This document shows, piece by piece, positions 1 to 7,980 of a stretch of 11,245 nt of DNA. The stretch lies in contig JAOXYB010055068.1 in assembly GCA_028565635.1 (NCBI GenBank), positions 1 through 11,245 of the forward strand, given 5' to 3'. Each line of letters opens with the position of its first letter. Within the stretch, counting starts at the first letter, position 1. This DNA comes from Phoronis ovalis (taxonomy: Eukaryota > Phoronida > Phoronidae). Under the pieces are notes generated by a model. That model had not been told where the DNA came from. It worked only from the letters and a program-made list of their open reading frames with translations, and did no database searches. The translations under genes and the position numbers were made by a program.

Positions 1-42
1 CTCTAAATAAAAGCATTATTCTCCAAGTTTAAGATAACTTAC

Positions 43-92
43 CTCCAGAAAAGGGGAAACAACTTGTAGCTGGATCATGCAATGCCCATTTT
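43..92 (-). other. possible internal exon or splice donor (weak)
   Basis: On the minus strand a strong donor (CTGGAG|GTAAGTTATC, with the GT at 42-41) closes a short open stretch. A possible acceptor (TTTGTGAAG) lies at 93-94, which would give a 50-nt exon. The only frame open throughout reads KWALHDPATSCFPFSG and then one base of a split codon; in that frame a stop lies just upstream of the acceptor. The acceptor has only a modest pyrimidine tract, and the peptide matches no family I recognise. It could be a real exon of a gene running leftward out of the window, or a chance GTAAGT. Confidence 0.2.
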
Positions 93-264
93 CTTCACAA
101 ACCGAGCCAAAACCGAGTATTTATCTTATTTTTTTTGTCATAAGAAAACTTCATTTCTTGCAATTTATATTTATATTTTCAATTCAAAATCATTTATTTT
201 TTTATCTTTTTTTATGATTTATATAAATTTTTACCGTTTATATGATCCTAAAATCACGATTTGA

Positions 265-1640
265 AAATCACGAATTGTATAGTTATGAAAAGAAACCAGA
301 GGATTATGGGAAAAGGGTCTGACTGCAGCACCCTCAAGTGCATGCAAATGGTCTATTGAATATGTTATATAACTAAGTTCTAACAAATTCTAACAAAGGA
401 ATTGTTCAAGAAGGGCGACTCTGTTGTAAGAAGTTACTGAAAGCAATTAATTTCCCATTGTTATTAAAACATAATACATAAATAATCTGTAATAAAAGTT
501 GACTAATTTTACACTTAAATAAATAATTTGGTGAATAACTTAATTATTTAAGTCTATAATAAGAAATCAACTTTTTGATGATATTATCTAGTAGTTGCTT
601 AAGACCTACTCATCCACTTGGTAATGAGCCAGACAGTAATTGAACAGATTTTAAAACAAAAAATAAAGCTATAAAGTTATTTTCCTTCTTAAGTGGCAAA
701 ATGCCGGAAGAAAGTCTGTTTTCACAATTATAGCATATGCTTGATATTTTGATAAACTTGATTGGTATCATAGGCCACAAGTTGTTACAGCCTGCACAGG
801 TTCATTATTAATCATCATGGGCAGATAAAAAATTATGCAACCTACAGTATTACTGCCTTGAGAAGTATTTTCTAACCACAAATCCCATCCACTAGGTATA
901 TTCTTTTAAACTCGCCAACCCAAAGGGTTAAGTGTTGCCAATCCTTCAGCTAAACATAAGCAGTGGGTATCTAAAAACTGGATCTGGTAAATTTTCATAG
1001 TACAGTTTACAAGCTACTTACTATATTTAACAAAAAAAAATATGATAACTCTATTCTAATTCATGCATGAATATAACATATTCTTTGCTTAAAGAAAAGT
1101 AATCACACTAATAAATTATAACAATAATATATTTTACCCAGAATATTTATTTTACAGAAATTCTTTTATTTTATTTTGAGAATTTCCATACAAATTCCAG
1201 ATTTCGTGTTTCCCATATGATACTGCATAAACCAAGTCAGTAATATTTAGTATATAGATCTACATTGTAAAATAAAGAAAACAAAACCATTTTTACACAT
1301 TCATTATATTATTTAAAATCCTAAAATGGCCAAATTTCAAGAACCATTCTGAATAAAACCTTAAAAGTTAGTTTCACTTCAATCTGATACTCACCTATTC
1401 AGTTCTACCAATATAATTTATAGTTAAATACATCAGAATGCTCTCAAGGAGTACTGTTTTATATTAAATAGGTATTAATTATCTTTGGCACTATCTAAAT
1501 TTCATATATATTTCTGAATTTTGTGCAACATTTTTTTCCTGGAATATCAGAAATTGATCATTATTTGCATTCACATAATGACGGTGTACAGGAGCTCAGG
1601 ATTTAATGTGTTTATATACTCTATAAAGAATTAAAAAACA
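265..1640. other. AT-rich non-coding stretch, nothing recognised
   Basis: No open frame of useful length and no RNA gene were recognised on either strand. Near 252-275 there is a small direct repeat of AAATCACGAWTT. The stretch around 880-980 carries less AT-rich sequence (for example AACCCAAAGGGTTAA) that may be an old interspersed repeat, but I could not define ends. Several TTTATT words (AATAAA on the minus strand) occur near 1148 and 1169; they could be distal poly(A) signals for the minus-strand gene to the right. Confidence 0.4.
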
Positions 1641-1654
1641 CAATATGTACAATT

Positions 1655-1666
1655 TTTAATTGTATT
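1655..1666 (-). terminator. candidate poly(A) signal of the 119-aa gene
   Basis: Reading leftward about 60 nt after the stop codon at 1725, the minus strand shows AATACA (1666-1661) and then ATTAAA (1660-1655). A GT-rich run (ATTGTGTTTTTT) follows at about 1633-1644. ATTAAA is the commonest variant of the animal poly(A) signal, and a GT-rich element downstream is expected. The 3'UTR would be about 80-90 nt. In such AT-rich DNA this word also arises by chance. Confidence 0.35.
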
Positions 1667-1724
1667 ATCACAAGCCTCTTTCATACTCCAGAACATCATT
1701 AGTATAGTGAGTAAAAATGGTAAT

Positions 1725-2084
1725 TCATGCATCATGGCTTACGGTCTTACATCTGGTCTCTTTGCCTTTGTGGAGCTTCCTGCTCTTTTTGTTGCCAGTG
1801 CTGCTTTCAAAACAACCAGTATCTTTCAAACATTTTTTCTTCTTTATCACAGGCTGAGTTTTGTATGTGTCATATACATCACTGAGAACTGTTCCATATA
1901 TTTTGCTGCGATCAGCAGAATGCTCAGAACATTCCGCTTTGGCATATCTGGTAACTGTTTCATTTGTCTCAAAGTTTGAACTTTCGTTGATGGGATCTTT
2001 TATGACACCAGTAGTGTCCTTGACCTTTCCGTTGATTGACCATCCCATGGAAGTGGCAATCACTTTTTCCAATTTTTTAAACAT
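1725..2084 (-). CDS. uncharacterised lysine-rich small protein, 119 aa
   Basis: This is a complete open frame starting MFKKLEKVIATSMGWSINGK and ending KTVSHDA. I do not recognise the family. There is no signal peptide or membrane segment. The protein is hydrophilic and basic, with KKKK at about residues 77-80 and a lysine/arginine-rich tail (GNKKSRKLHKGKE, residues ~97-109) that could be a nuclear localisation signal. The start at 2084 is supported in two ways: unspliced RNA has an in-frame TAA at 2099-2097, and the likely spliced 5' leader has an in-frame TAG about 30 nt upstream. The frame is visibly less AT-rich than its flanks. A CpG-dense block and an apparent 5'UTR intron lie upstream, and a candidate poly(A) signal lies downstream. 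The opposite strand also has open frames here (1707-1979 and 1861-2100), but without this context. It could be a taxon-restricted gene, the last exon of a larger one, or chance. Confidence 0.5.
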   Translation of the reverse strand: MFKKLEKVIATSMGWSINGKVKDTTGVIKDPINESSNFETNETVTRYAKAECSEHSADRSKIYGTVLSDVYDTYKTQPVIKKKKCLKDTGCFESSTGNKKSRKLHKGKETRCKTVSHDA

Positions 2085-2086
2085 AC

Positions 2087-2260
2087 CTAAAATACATTAG
2101 CATTTAGTAAAACAAGTGATAAACTTGCAGCGGACCGTGTGGACAATAGAGGCGAATAGAGCAAGTCGGGAAGTGCAGTTAATTTCGACCCTACCGGCGC
2201 GATTTCGTTTTTGAGTACTTTTCAGCCTAGATCAGAGTAATGAACAAACACTTTTCTTAC
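2087..2260 (-). other. candidate 5'UTR intron of the 119-aa gene
   Basis: On the minus strand the donor TTATTAG|GTAAGAAAAG sits at 2260 and the acceptor TGTATTTTAG ends at 2087. A TACTAA branch-point word lies at about 2108-2103, roughly 16-21 nt before the acceptor, which is an ideal spacing. Splicing would remove 174 nt, including two ATGs (2102 and 2096) of a short upstream frame. It would place the 119-aa start codon 2 nt into the second exon. The signals are seen directly; use of the intron is inferred. Confidence 0.4.
2110..2220 (-). promoter_or_regulatory. CpG-dense block upstream of the 119-aa gene
   Basis: This short stretch has about ten CpG dinucleotides (for example CCGGCGCG at 2194-2201) and stands out against CpG-poor surroundings. 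It lies just upstream of the start codon on the minus strand. It may be an unmethylated promoter or leader segment. No TATA box or initiator could be assigned. If the proposed intron is real, the block falls inside it, which would argue instead for a transcription start within the block and no splicing. Confidence 0.35.
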
Positions 2261-2261
2261 C

Positions 2262-2849
2262 TAATAAGGCTAATTCGATAGTTTTCTACTGTGCAACGTT
2301 ATGTATATACTTTGAATATTTGAAAAAAATGAGAAACCACGATTTGATAGCACAATCCTAGTTGAATAAGTCTCCTGCTCAACAAATATGCCGCCTCAAA
2401 GAATTTGATCATGCGCATACATTGGTATGTCCCATTAAAAATCAGGGAGAGGGGACCTACCCTATAAACTGTTGCCGCTCCTAGTAACTTATACTCTCTC
2501 TTCATAACCAAAATTAGCTCGTCAAAAAAAAATTCTAACCTCTTTTCCCTTGTAATTAAAATTTTATATAACCTGGCCAAATCATTATCTTCAGGTCCCC
2601 TTAGGCCCTATTAATTATTAATGGAACACCCCATATCTTAACTGCGGAGGCCGCTATATTTCCAAATACATGCTCTGGGAGTTTTTACTTATTTTTTGAG
2701 CTTCTGGAGTGAGCGTATAATAAAGGTGGCATATATATACTGCATGAGAGATATTATATTTCTGTCAAAATATAAACCGTAGATAGACTTTCCGGGAGAG
2801 CACTTTAGGCCATATGGGGGACACTTAACAAAAAACTTGGTGGGGGTGT
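2262..2849. other. intergenic stretch, possible old repeat
   Basis: No gene was recognised. A 93-codon minus-strand frame (2580-2299) has no family resemblance and a composition typical of translated AT-rich DNA. AGGGGACCT at 2449-2457 recurs inverted near 2595-2603, which hints at a small inverted repeat. A palindrome ATTAATTATTAAT lies near 2609. Confidence 0.3.
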
Positions 2850-3090
2850 GAGGCCACAGGTAAAAAACCCGTAACCTATGGTAAAATTTGCTTTGCAAAA
2901 ATATGCCCCATGGTAAAACTTTTTTTGCGAGAACCATGCATATCCCATGGTAAAAAAATTCTCGAAAAATGCACCCCATGGTAAAAAAATGCTGGAAGTT
3001 GTGTATAGGCCTACACATGGTAAAAAAAAATTCTGGAAATGTACACACGTTGGAAAACATTTCTCTTTACATGCCATTGGTAAATGAACT
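2850..3090. repeat. degenerate minisatellite, CATGGTAAAA core
   Basis: The core (C)CCATGGTAAAAA recurs with TGGTAAA near 2879, 2911, 2948, 2979, 3018 and 3078, with degenerate copies near 2857 and 3050. Spacing is about 27-39 bp. Between cores the copies share a TTCTSGAAAWTG-like spacer. Two further cores stand apart at about 3218 and 3258. On the minus strand the repeat creates frames rich in FFTMG/FYHG that are by-products. The copies differ much more than a young array would. Confidence 0.75.
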
Positions 3091-3284
3091 GTAATATTAT
3101 ATAGGCTAGTATCTCTGCCATTTTGAAAAAAAAATCAAGAAATACACCAATAGTAATTTAATTATTCATTGAAACCCGGATTGAAACTCTACACAAAAAG
3201 ACAATTGCAAAAATCCCCCCATGGTAAAAATTGTCAAATAAACATAAAAAAGATATCCCATGGTAAATATTTTAGCTGAGAAAA
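3091..3284. repeat. dispersed outlying copies of the CATGGTAAAA repeat
   Basis: AT-rich DNA with two isolated CCCATGGTAAA copies (about 3218 and 3258), suggesting that the minisatellite once extended this far and decayed or was interrupted. Nothing else was recognised. Confidence 0.4.
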
Positions 3285-3285
3285 A

Positions 3286-4095
3286 GGGGGCTATTGGGTG
3301 GCACATAGTCACTTTGAATGTGTAGCCCCCTGGGCTTTTAGGGTTGCTGCTATGGACTTCTATGAATCTTGCATGGTCTCTGAATCATTCACCTTTCAAC
3401 ATTCTAGCAAATATAAGAAATTCATTGTTTTTTTGGACTTTATGATCTCAAGATTACCTCCAAATGCATAAAACGCTAAATTTGGAAAATTTCATGCCAT
3501 TTTGAGCTTTCGCACTTTTGAACTCTAGATGACCTTTTGACCTCAAGGTCAACTCTACCAATTCTTGAGACTGTCATATGTAAAGCTTATTGGACTTACC
3601 ATTACAAGTTGCAGCATGTTTGCTCCAAAAAATTATTGAAAATTAATTAAGATGTCCCAAAAGAAATTCACTAGTTCATATACTTAGATATTCTCAAAGG
3701 TCATCAAATTGACCTCTTTGTAACCTGATATCATAATTTTGGAACATTTTGAGCACTTTCAGAAATTTGACCTTTGACCTCCAAATGACCTTTTGACCAA
3801 CAATGGATCATCTTGGGGATGTTACACATGAAGTACCTTGTTCTTGAGTGTAACCACCTTTGAGATATAACTTGCTGAAAATTGGAAATACAAATGTACA
3901 AAATCAATAGGTGGGAGTGGAAGATGCACATTCCCTTCTCAGAAAAATATATATTTTAAATATTCAGTTATAACTAACAAGTTACAGATTATAATAAATG
4001 TATATAAAATATTTTTTTATAAAGAGTATTGATAATATTCTTTTTACGCTTCTGAATCATCAGCTAAAATGGGGAGTGTATACCTCCAATAGCCC
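3286..4095. mobile_element. candidate interspersed repeat with inverted ends
   Basis: GGGCTATTGG at 3288-3297 is repeated inverted as CCAATAGCCC at 4086-4095, with weaker similarity continuing inward. A competing inner pair is TATTTTAGCTGAGAA (about 3269-3283) against TTCTCAGAAAAATA (about 3935-3948). Between them lies non-coding DNA with many TGACCT/AGGTCA words, a composition I associate with dispersed repeats of marine invertebrates. There is no clear target duplication and no transposase fragment. Exact ends are unsure. Confidence 0.4.
3530..3799. promoter_or_regulatory. cluster of nuclear-receptor-like half-sites
   Basis: Nine copies of TGACCT/AGGTCA, or one-base variants, occur in 270 bp. 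TGACCT is at 3530, 3538, 3710, 3768, 3775 and 3786, with TGACCA at 3794, and AGGTCA at 3546 and 3698. The pair at 3768-3780 is a perfect DR1 (direct repeat, 1-bp spacer), the layout bound by HNF4 and RXR-type receptors. The pair at 3530-3543 is a DR2. The motifs are seen directly; receptor binding is inference. They may simply be the internal repeat of a transposon. Confidence 0.45.
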
Positions 4096-4217
4096 ACAAA
4101 TCACTTAAAAAGTCAACCATTCACCAGCAATTTCTAAACCTCATTCACATTCACCAATAATTAGTGCTTACAATTCACAAGTTTTCCAAAAAAAAATTCA
4201 CCAAAATATCAACTCGC
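4096..4217. other. short spacer between two repeat elements
   Basis: AT-rich, with a scattered ATTCACC word (about 4119, 4145 and 4152) that recurs near 5035 and 5069. No gene was recognised. Confidence 0.3.
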
Positions 4218-4567
4218 AATATGGAGGGCTGTAGGGGGGGGTATCGCGAGCAGCGAGCATTTGGTCTGCTAAGTACGAGCAGCAAGCAGTGCCTTGTTCT
4301 GTTAAGTGCGAGCAGCGAGCATTGTCTTTTGGCTAGCATTGTCTCATTGGCGACCATTATTTTGCATTTTTTTCTTAATTTAGTGTACTATTTTTTGTTT
4401 CGAAGTTTTTTTTTTTTGGTTGTTGATTTTTTTGGCCACCTTTTTTTTGGGAACTGTTTTTTTTGGTTGTTAATTTTTCTTGTTAAGTGCGAGCAGCGAG
4501 CATTGCCGATTTTTAAGTGCGAGCGAGCATTGTACCTTGGGCAGTACCCCCTACCCCCCTCAATATG
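4218..4567. mobile_element. MITE-like element with G-rich TIRs and 6-bp TSD
   Basis: AATATG flanks the element directly on both sides (4218-4223 and 4562-4567), as expected of a target-site duplication. The left end reads GAGGGCTGTAGGGGGGGGTA from 4224. The right end, read inward on the other strand from 4561, is GAGGGGGGTAGGGGGTACTG. The first 13 bases match at 11 positions. The 338-bp element codes for nothing; a long plus-strand frame across it is produced by poly-T runs. It carries five copies of an AGTGCGAGCAGCGAGCATTG-like repeat and two T-rich TTTGGTTGTTRATTTTT copies. A 6-bp duplication does not fix a superfamily. It is probably a non-autonomous DNA transposon. Confidence 0.7.
4246..4532 (+). 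repeat. five copies of a GTGCGAGCAGCGAGCATTG motif
   Basis: Copies lie at 4246-4262 (CGCGAGCAGCGAGCATTT), 4271-4291 (diverged), 4304-4324, 4485-4505 and 4515-4532 (3 bp deleted). They fall in two clusters, each with about 30-bp spacing, separated by a T-rich middle. The third and fourth copies are identical over at least 21 bp. They lie just inside the two terminal inverted repeats of the surrounding element, so they may be subterminal repeats, which in many DNA transposons bind the transposase. Confidence 0.7.
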
Positions 4568-5111
4568 CTTACAAATCCTAAGATCCCGATCCTTTTTCTT
4601 TATTGACTAATAATTAACATGATTTTCAATTATTTTCTAAAACACTGCACAAAATGTCTTCAGTTCCAGGGTCAACATTTTTTGATGTCTTTTTGTATAA
4701 ATATCTGTGATGTATGATTTATTGTAATTTAAGTACAACATTAGTAAGAATTGTAGAAGAATTGATTTTATTTTATGAATGCATTACATTGGTAAAACTA
4801 ATAAATAAAATCAAACAATGGATCTGTTGTATGTCTCATGTCTATATATTTTTTAAGACAATGTAATACTACAAATGATATTACATTGCAAGAATACAAG
4901 GTCCTAGACATGAACTTGCCTCTAATACGATTAAATTTGACTCTGGTAATTTTTTTAACCTCCAAATGAACATGAGCATGAAAATTTTTTCCTAAAGTCT
5001 GCAATCATCTTAAAAACAGAATTATGCCTGAAACTCATTCACCGTTCACATGGAAGAATTCATTTTTGATTCACCAGTTAATTTCAGCCGCTTTCAATAG
5101 TCACTGTCAAA
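4568..5111. other. AT-rich spacer with one hairpin
   Basis: No gene was recognised; a 68-codon minus-strand frame (5004-4798) looks like chance. CAATGTAATA at 4859-4868 pairs perfectly with TATTACATTG at 4879-4888 across a 10-nt loop. A CATGTCT word near 4838 and an inverted CTAGACATG near 4905 resemble words in the lead module that starts at 5112, so a decayed third copy is possible but not shown. Confidence 0.3.
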
Positions 5112-5226
5112 CAAGATATTTGTCATGTCTAATGACCATCACATGTCTAGGATTACATTTTTTTAATATCATTATTGGTTTTTCACATTACAACAGAATA
5201 CAATACATTACGCATTGTAATACAAC
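5112..5226 (+). repeat. lead module of the composite repeat, copy 1
   Basis: This segment aligns along its length with 9661-9772. Shared words include CATGTCTAATG, CCATC, TAGGATTA, ATTTTTTTAA, ATTATTG and GCATTRTAAT. In both places it precedes an array of the same satellite. Similarity fades upstream of ACAAGA, which suggests an element boundary at about 5112. It is non-coding. Confidence 0.65.
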
Positions 5227-6835
5227 AAAAAATGTCGAAGAATTGGACCTACTTCTCAACATCATTTTAAAATGTCACCTAGCCTAATACGCCAAACAAC
5301 CTATGGCTTTCTTAGAAACACCTTTCAATTGTCCAGGCAGCACCTTGTCTTTGCGACTATAATCGCAAAGTGATGTGCCCTTGGGAAGAAACAGGCCACC
5401 AATCGCCCATATTGGAAGTAATCCGGTCAAAATTGCACCTAATCTGTACTTAATTGGCCTGTACTTGCACTGTACCGAATACGAAGCTGATCAGATAAAA
5501 ATTGAAGCTATTAATTATTGCGACATACAATCTCAAGAACCAAAGTGGCAGCCAGTTGTTCATCTTGGGAAGTGATCCAGGTCAATATTATAATCAATCC
5601 TGTACTTTGACCGGTATTTACCCATACTGAATAAGAAGTTAATAGAATGTAACTGAAGCAGCCAGCTATTGTGAGACAAAGAAAATGATATGCACAGAAA
5701 AAAATGTTGAAGATCTGAATCAGCATTTGAACTACTTCTCAAGGTCTTTTTAAAATGTCACCTATCCTATTATCCCACCAACCTATGGCCTTCGTAGAAC
5801 CACATTTGAATTGCCCAGATAGCGCTTTGTCTTTATGACTTTAGACACAATGTGACATGCCCTCTCGGGAATAAAGATGGTCACCATTCTGCCACATTTG
5901 AAGTAATTTGCCTCAAAATTGTACCTAATCCCTGTACTTTGATAGGCACATAAGCTGGAACGAATATGAAGCTGATCAGAAAAAAACTGAAGTTGTTATT
6001 ATGATGTACAATCACAAGAAACAACATGGTCACCAGTTGGCCACCTTGACAACCGATTCAGGTCAAAATTATAATCGACCTGTACTCTGTCCTGTATTTC
6101 TCCATATCGAATGTGAAGCTGATCGAATATAAAGTGCAGCAGTTATTGCGAGACAAAAGTGTTACGCACAGCAAAAAATGGCAAACATTCATACCGGCAT
6201 TTGACCTACTTCTCAAGGTCATTTTAAAATGACACCGAGCCTATTATGTCTACTAACCTATGGCCTTCTTAGAACCACCTTTGCATATAGTCCAGGTAGT
6301 GGTTTTTGCGGCTATAGACACAACGTGAAGCGCCCACTCGGGAACAAAGATGGCCACCAGTCAGCCATATTTAAAGTAATTTGAGTCAAAATTGTACCTG
6401 CATATTGGCTTTGTCCCGAATATGAAGCTGATTGGTTAAAAACTGAAGTTGTTACTGTGACGTACAATCTCGAGAACCAACATGACTGGCCAGTCAGCCA
6501 TCTTGAAAATGGTCCATGTCAAAATTATTAGTGACCTGTATTTATACCCTGTACCGAATGTGAAGCTGATGGAGTGAAGCTGATGTAATAAAAACTGAAG
6601 CAATTATTGCAAGACAAAAGTGTTACACACAGCAAAAAATGTAGAACATTTGTACCAGCATTTGACCTACTTTAAACATGGCAACCAGTCGGCCATATTG
6701 TAGGTAAGGTCAAAATTATAAACAACCTGCACTTTGATCTGTGTGTATCTTGTCCTGAATATGAAGCTGATTGGGTATAAACTGAACCTGTTATTGTGAG
6801 ATAAAGAAAGTGTTACATACAACAACGACTAGCAC
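5227..6835 (+). repeat. satellite array 1, ~475-bp units
   Basis: Tandem units are marked by CCTATGG at 5300, 5782 and 6257 (periods 482 and 475), with a partial unit before and after. Each full unit contains in order: CTTCTTAGAACCACCTTT, a CGGGAACAAACATGG-like block, two ~150-bp sub-monomers (each starting near CCACCAGTCRGCCATATTGG and running through CTGTACTTTGACC and GAAGCTGAT), a GAGACAAAGAAAGTGTTACG tail, and TTTGACCTACTTCTCAAGG followed by CATTTTAAAATG. The third unit is cut at 6673/6674 and jumps directly into a sub-monomer. Short open frames inside are not conserved between units. Confidence 0.85.
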
Positions 6836-7414
6836 TATAAAAAACCCATTCAACATTCTCCCAAAAGGTATATACTATCTTCGTTAAAGTTACATTGATT
6901 TTAGAAATAAACATTTCTATACAGTGTGCCCATATAGGAAAAACAACTTCAAAATCAAAGACCATATGCCAGGGCACTTTGGTGCATGCTTAATAGCTGT
7001 TTTATATTTTTTTGTTATATAGTGGTTATAGGGAGTAACAATAATAAGAATAGGTTCAAGGTTGTTCCTTTCCATGTTTGAACTGTTCTGAAAGACCAAA
7101 TTTTATTTCTGACAACAGGTCCCTCTTCAAATTTATCAACTTATAAAAATATTATTTTTTTGAACTGAGATAGCAGGTTATGAGATAGCAGGAAGCCTTT
7201 TAAAAATCCAAAATAATCCCTCTGCCTTGGAGGGCACTTGATCGTCAATCAATCATCAAAAAAAATTTGTCCAACTTTTTTTTTGCTTGGCACCACTGTA
7301 AACATATATTTGACACCTTTATGAAAGAAAAATCCTGTATCCAGAAAGCAAACATATTTGCCCTTTTCAGAAAATCCTGGATCCGCCACTGTATGCTGAT
7401 TTACAAATTAGACA
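6836..7414. other. intergenic stretch between array 1 and the PH gene
   Basis: No gene is supported. A 60-codon minus-strand frame (7099-6917) has no recognisable family. GAGATAGCAGG is directly repeated within 7167-7193. The left part up to about 6890 may hold the unrecognised right end of the composite satellite element. Confidence 0.3.
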
Positions 7415-7455
7415 CACAAGCTTGTTTTGTAGAATAATCTTTATTGTAGTTTATT
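7415..7455 (-). terminator. poly(A) site of the PH-domain gene
   Basis: On the minus strand two AATAAA signals (7455-7450 and 7445-7440) are followed by an A/T-rich cleavage region and then CTTGTGTGTCT, a GT-rich downstream element near 7411-7421. The hexamer, cleavage window and GT-rich element are spaced as in animal genes. This places the end of the transcript about 500-530 nt after the stop codon at 7944. Confidence 0.7.
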
Positions 7456-7943
7456 AAATCCAGAAGATGGCCTTTGCATAGCAATAGTACTAACATGCAG
7501 AATAAACACAGACTAAGACTTTTGGAGTCATTGATTTTGTGCTCTGACATTTCAGTGTTACATAAAAAAATAGCTAGTTAGTTTAGTATTTGTAGGCAAA
7601 AATGAAAATGAATCTCGCACAATTTTTCATTATTATTATTATATAAAATTAATATAAAATATTTGGTAATATTTTAAATAAAAAATTAAAGCATTTTAAA
7701 CAGTCAGGTATGTGTGTAAAATATCTTTTAAAAATTAATTTTGCATGAAACTATTCATTAAATGGTTACCATTCTCAAACTGATATACTAAGTGTTCATC
7801 TTACTAAGTACAAACATAGATATGTCTTTTAGCTAATATATTCTGCAAAGTTTGTATATTTTAAAAACAAATTATTAGCACAATTAAAAGAACATGTCTT
7901 CTTTTATGTCCAAGTGGCATAATTTGAGTCTCAGCTAGTCCCT
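7425..7943 (-). other. 3'UTR of the PH-domain gene
   Basis: About 520 nt of AT-rich sequence between the TGA at 7946-7944 and the paired AATAAA signals. No open frame is evident. AT-rich runs, including ATT repeats near 7632-7642, are present. Confidence 0.55.
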
Positions 7944-7980
7944 TCAAGGAACAACAGCTTCATTCATAGCATCAACCCAT
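7944..7980 (-). CDS. last exon, PH-domain protein C-terminus
   Basis: The exon follows the acceptor TTTTTTTCATTACAG (AG at 7982-7981). Its first base completes an arginine codon begun in the previous exon (AG|A). It then reads WVDAMNEAVVP and stops at TGA. This is the end of the C-terminal helix of a PH domain, including the near-invariant tryptophan (W, then DAMNEA). The protein ends a few residues after the domain. The 111-nt intron before it (8091-7981) has a GTACTA donor. Exact phase matching, clean splice signals and a good poly(A) site downstream make this exon secure. Confidence 0.85.

Noticed and set aside
82-264. 60-codon plus-strand frame at the left edge
   Set aside because: F/I/Y-rich translation of AT-rich DNA with no supporting features.
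1707-2100. Plus-strand frames of 90 and 79 codons
   Set aside because: They lie opposite the better supported 119-codon minus-strand frame and lack splice or promoter context.
2299-2580. 93-codon minus-strand frame
   Set aside because: No family resemblance, no splice or poly(A) context, and a composition like translated AT-rich DNA.
2689-3077. Overlapping minus-strand frames of 123 and 90 codons
   Set aside because: Both read through the CATGGTAAAA minisatellite. The repeated FFTMG/FYHG words come from the DNA repeat in different frames.
2850-3090. Evenly spaced repeats as a possible CRISPR array
   Set aside because: The repeats are short and degenerate, the spacing varies, and the context is eukaryotic.
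4164-4610. 148-codon plus-strand frame with apparent hydrophobic segments
   Set aside because: It spans both ends of the inverted-repeat element. Its phenylalanine/leucine-rich part is translated poly-T and the rest is translated repeat motif.
5347-5370. 8-bp hairpin CTTTGCGA/TCGCAAAG in the first satellite unit
   Set aside because: Other units read CTTTGCGGCTATAGACAC here, so the stem is a chance variant of one copy.
5024-5742. Several 60-87 codon frames on both strands in array 1
   Set aside because: They are not kept open between satellite units and are by-products of the repeat.
6917-7099. 60-codon minus-strand frame
   Set aside because: Length and composition fit chance. No recognisable transposon or host protein motif.
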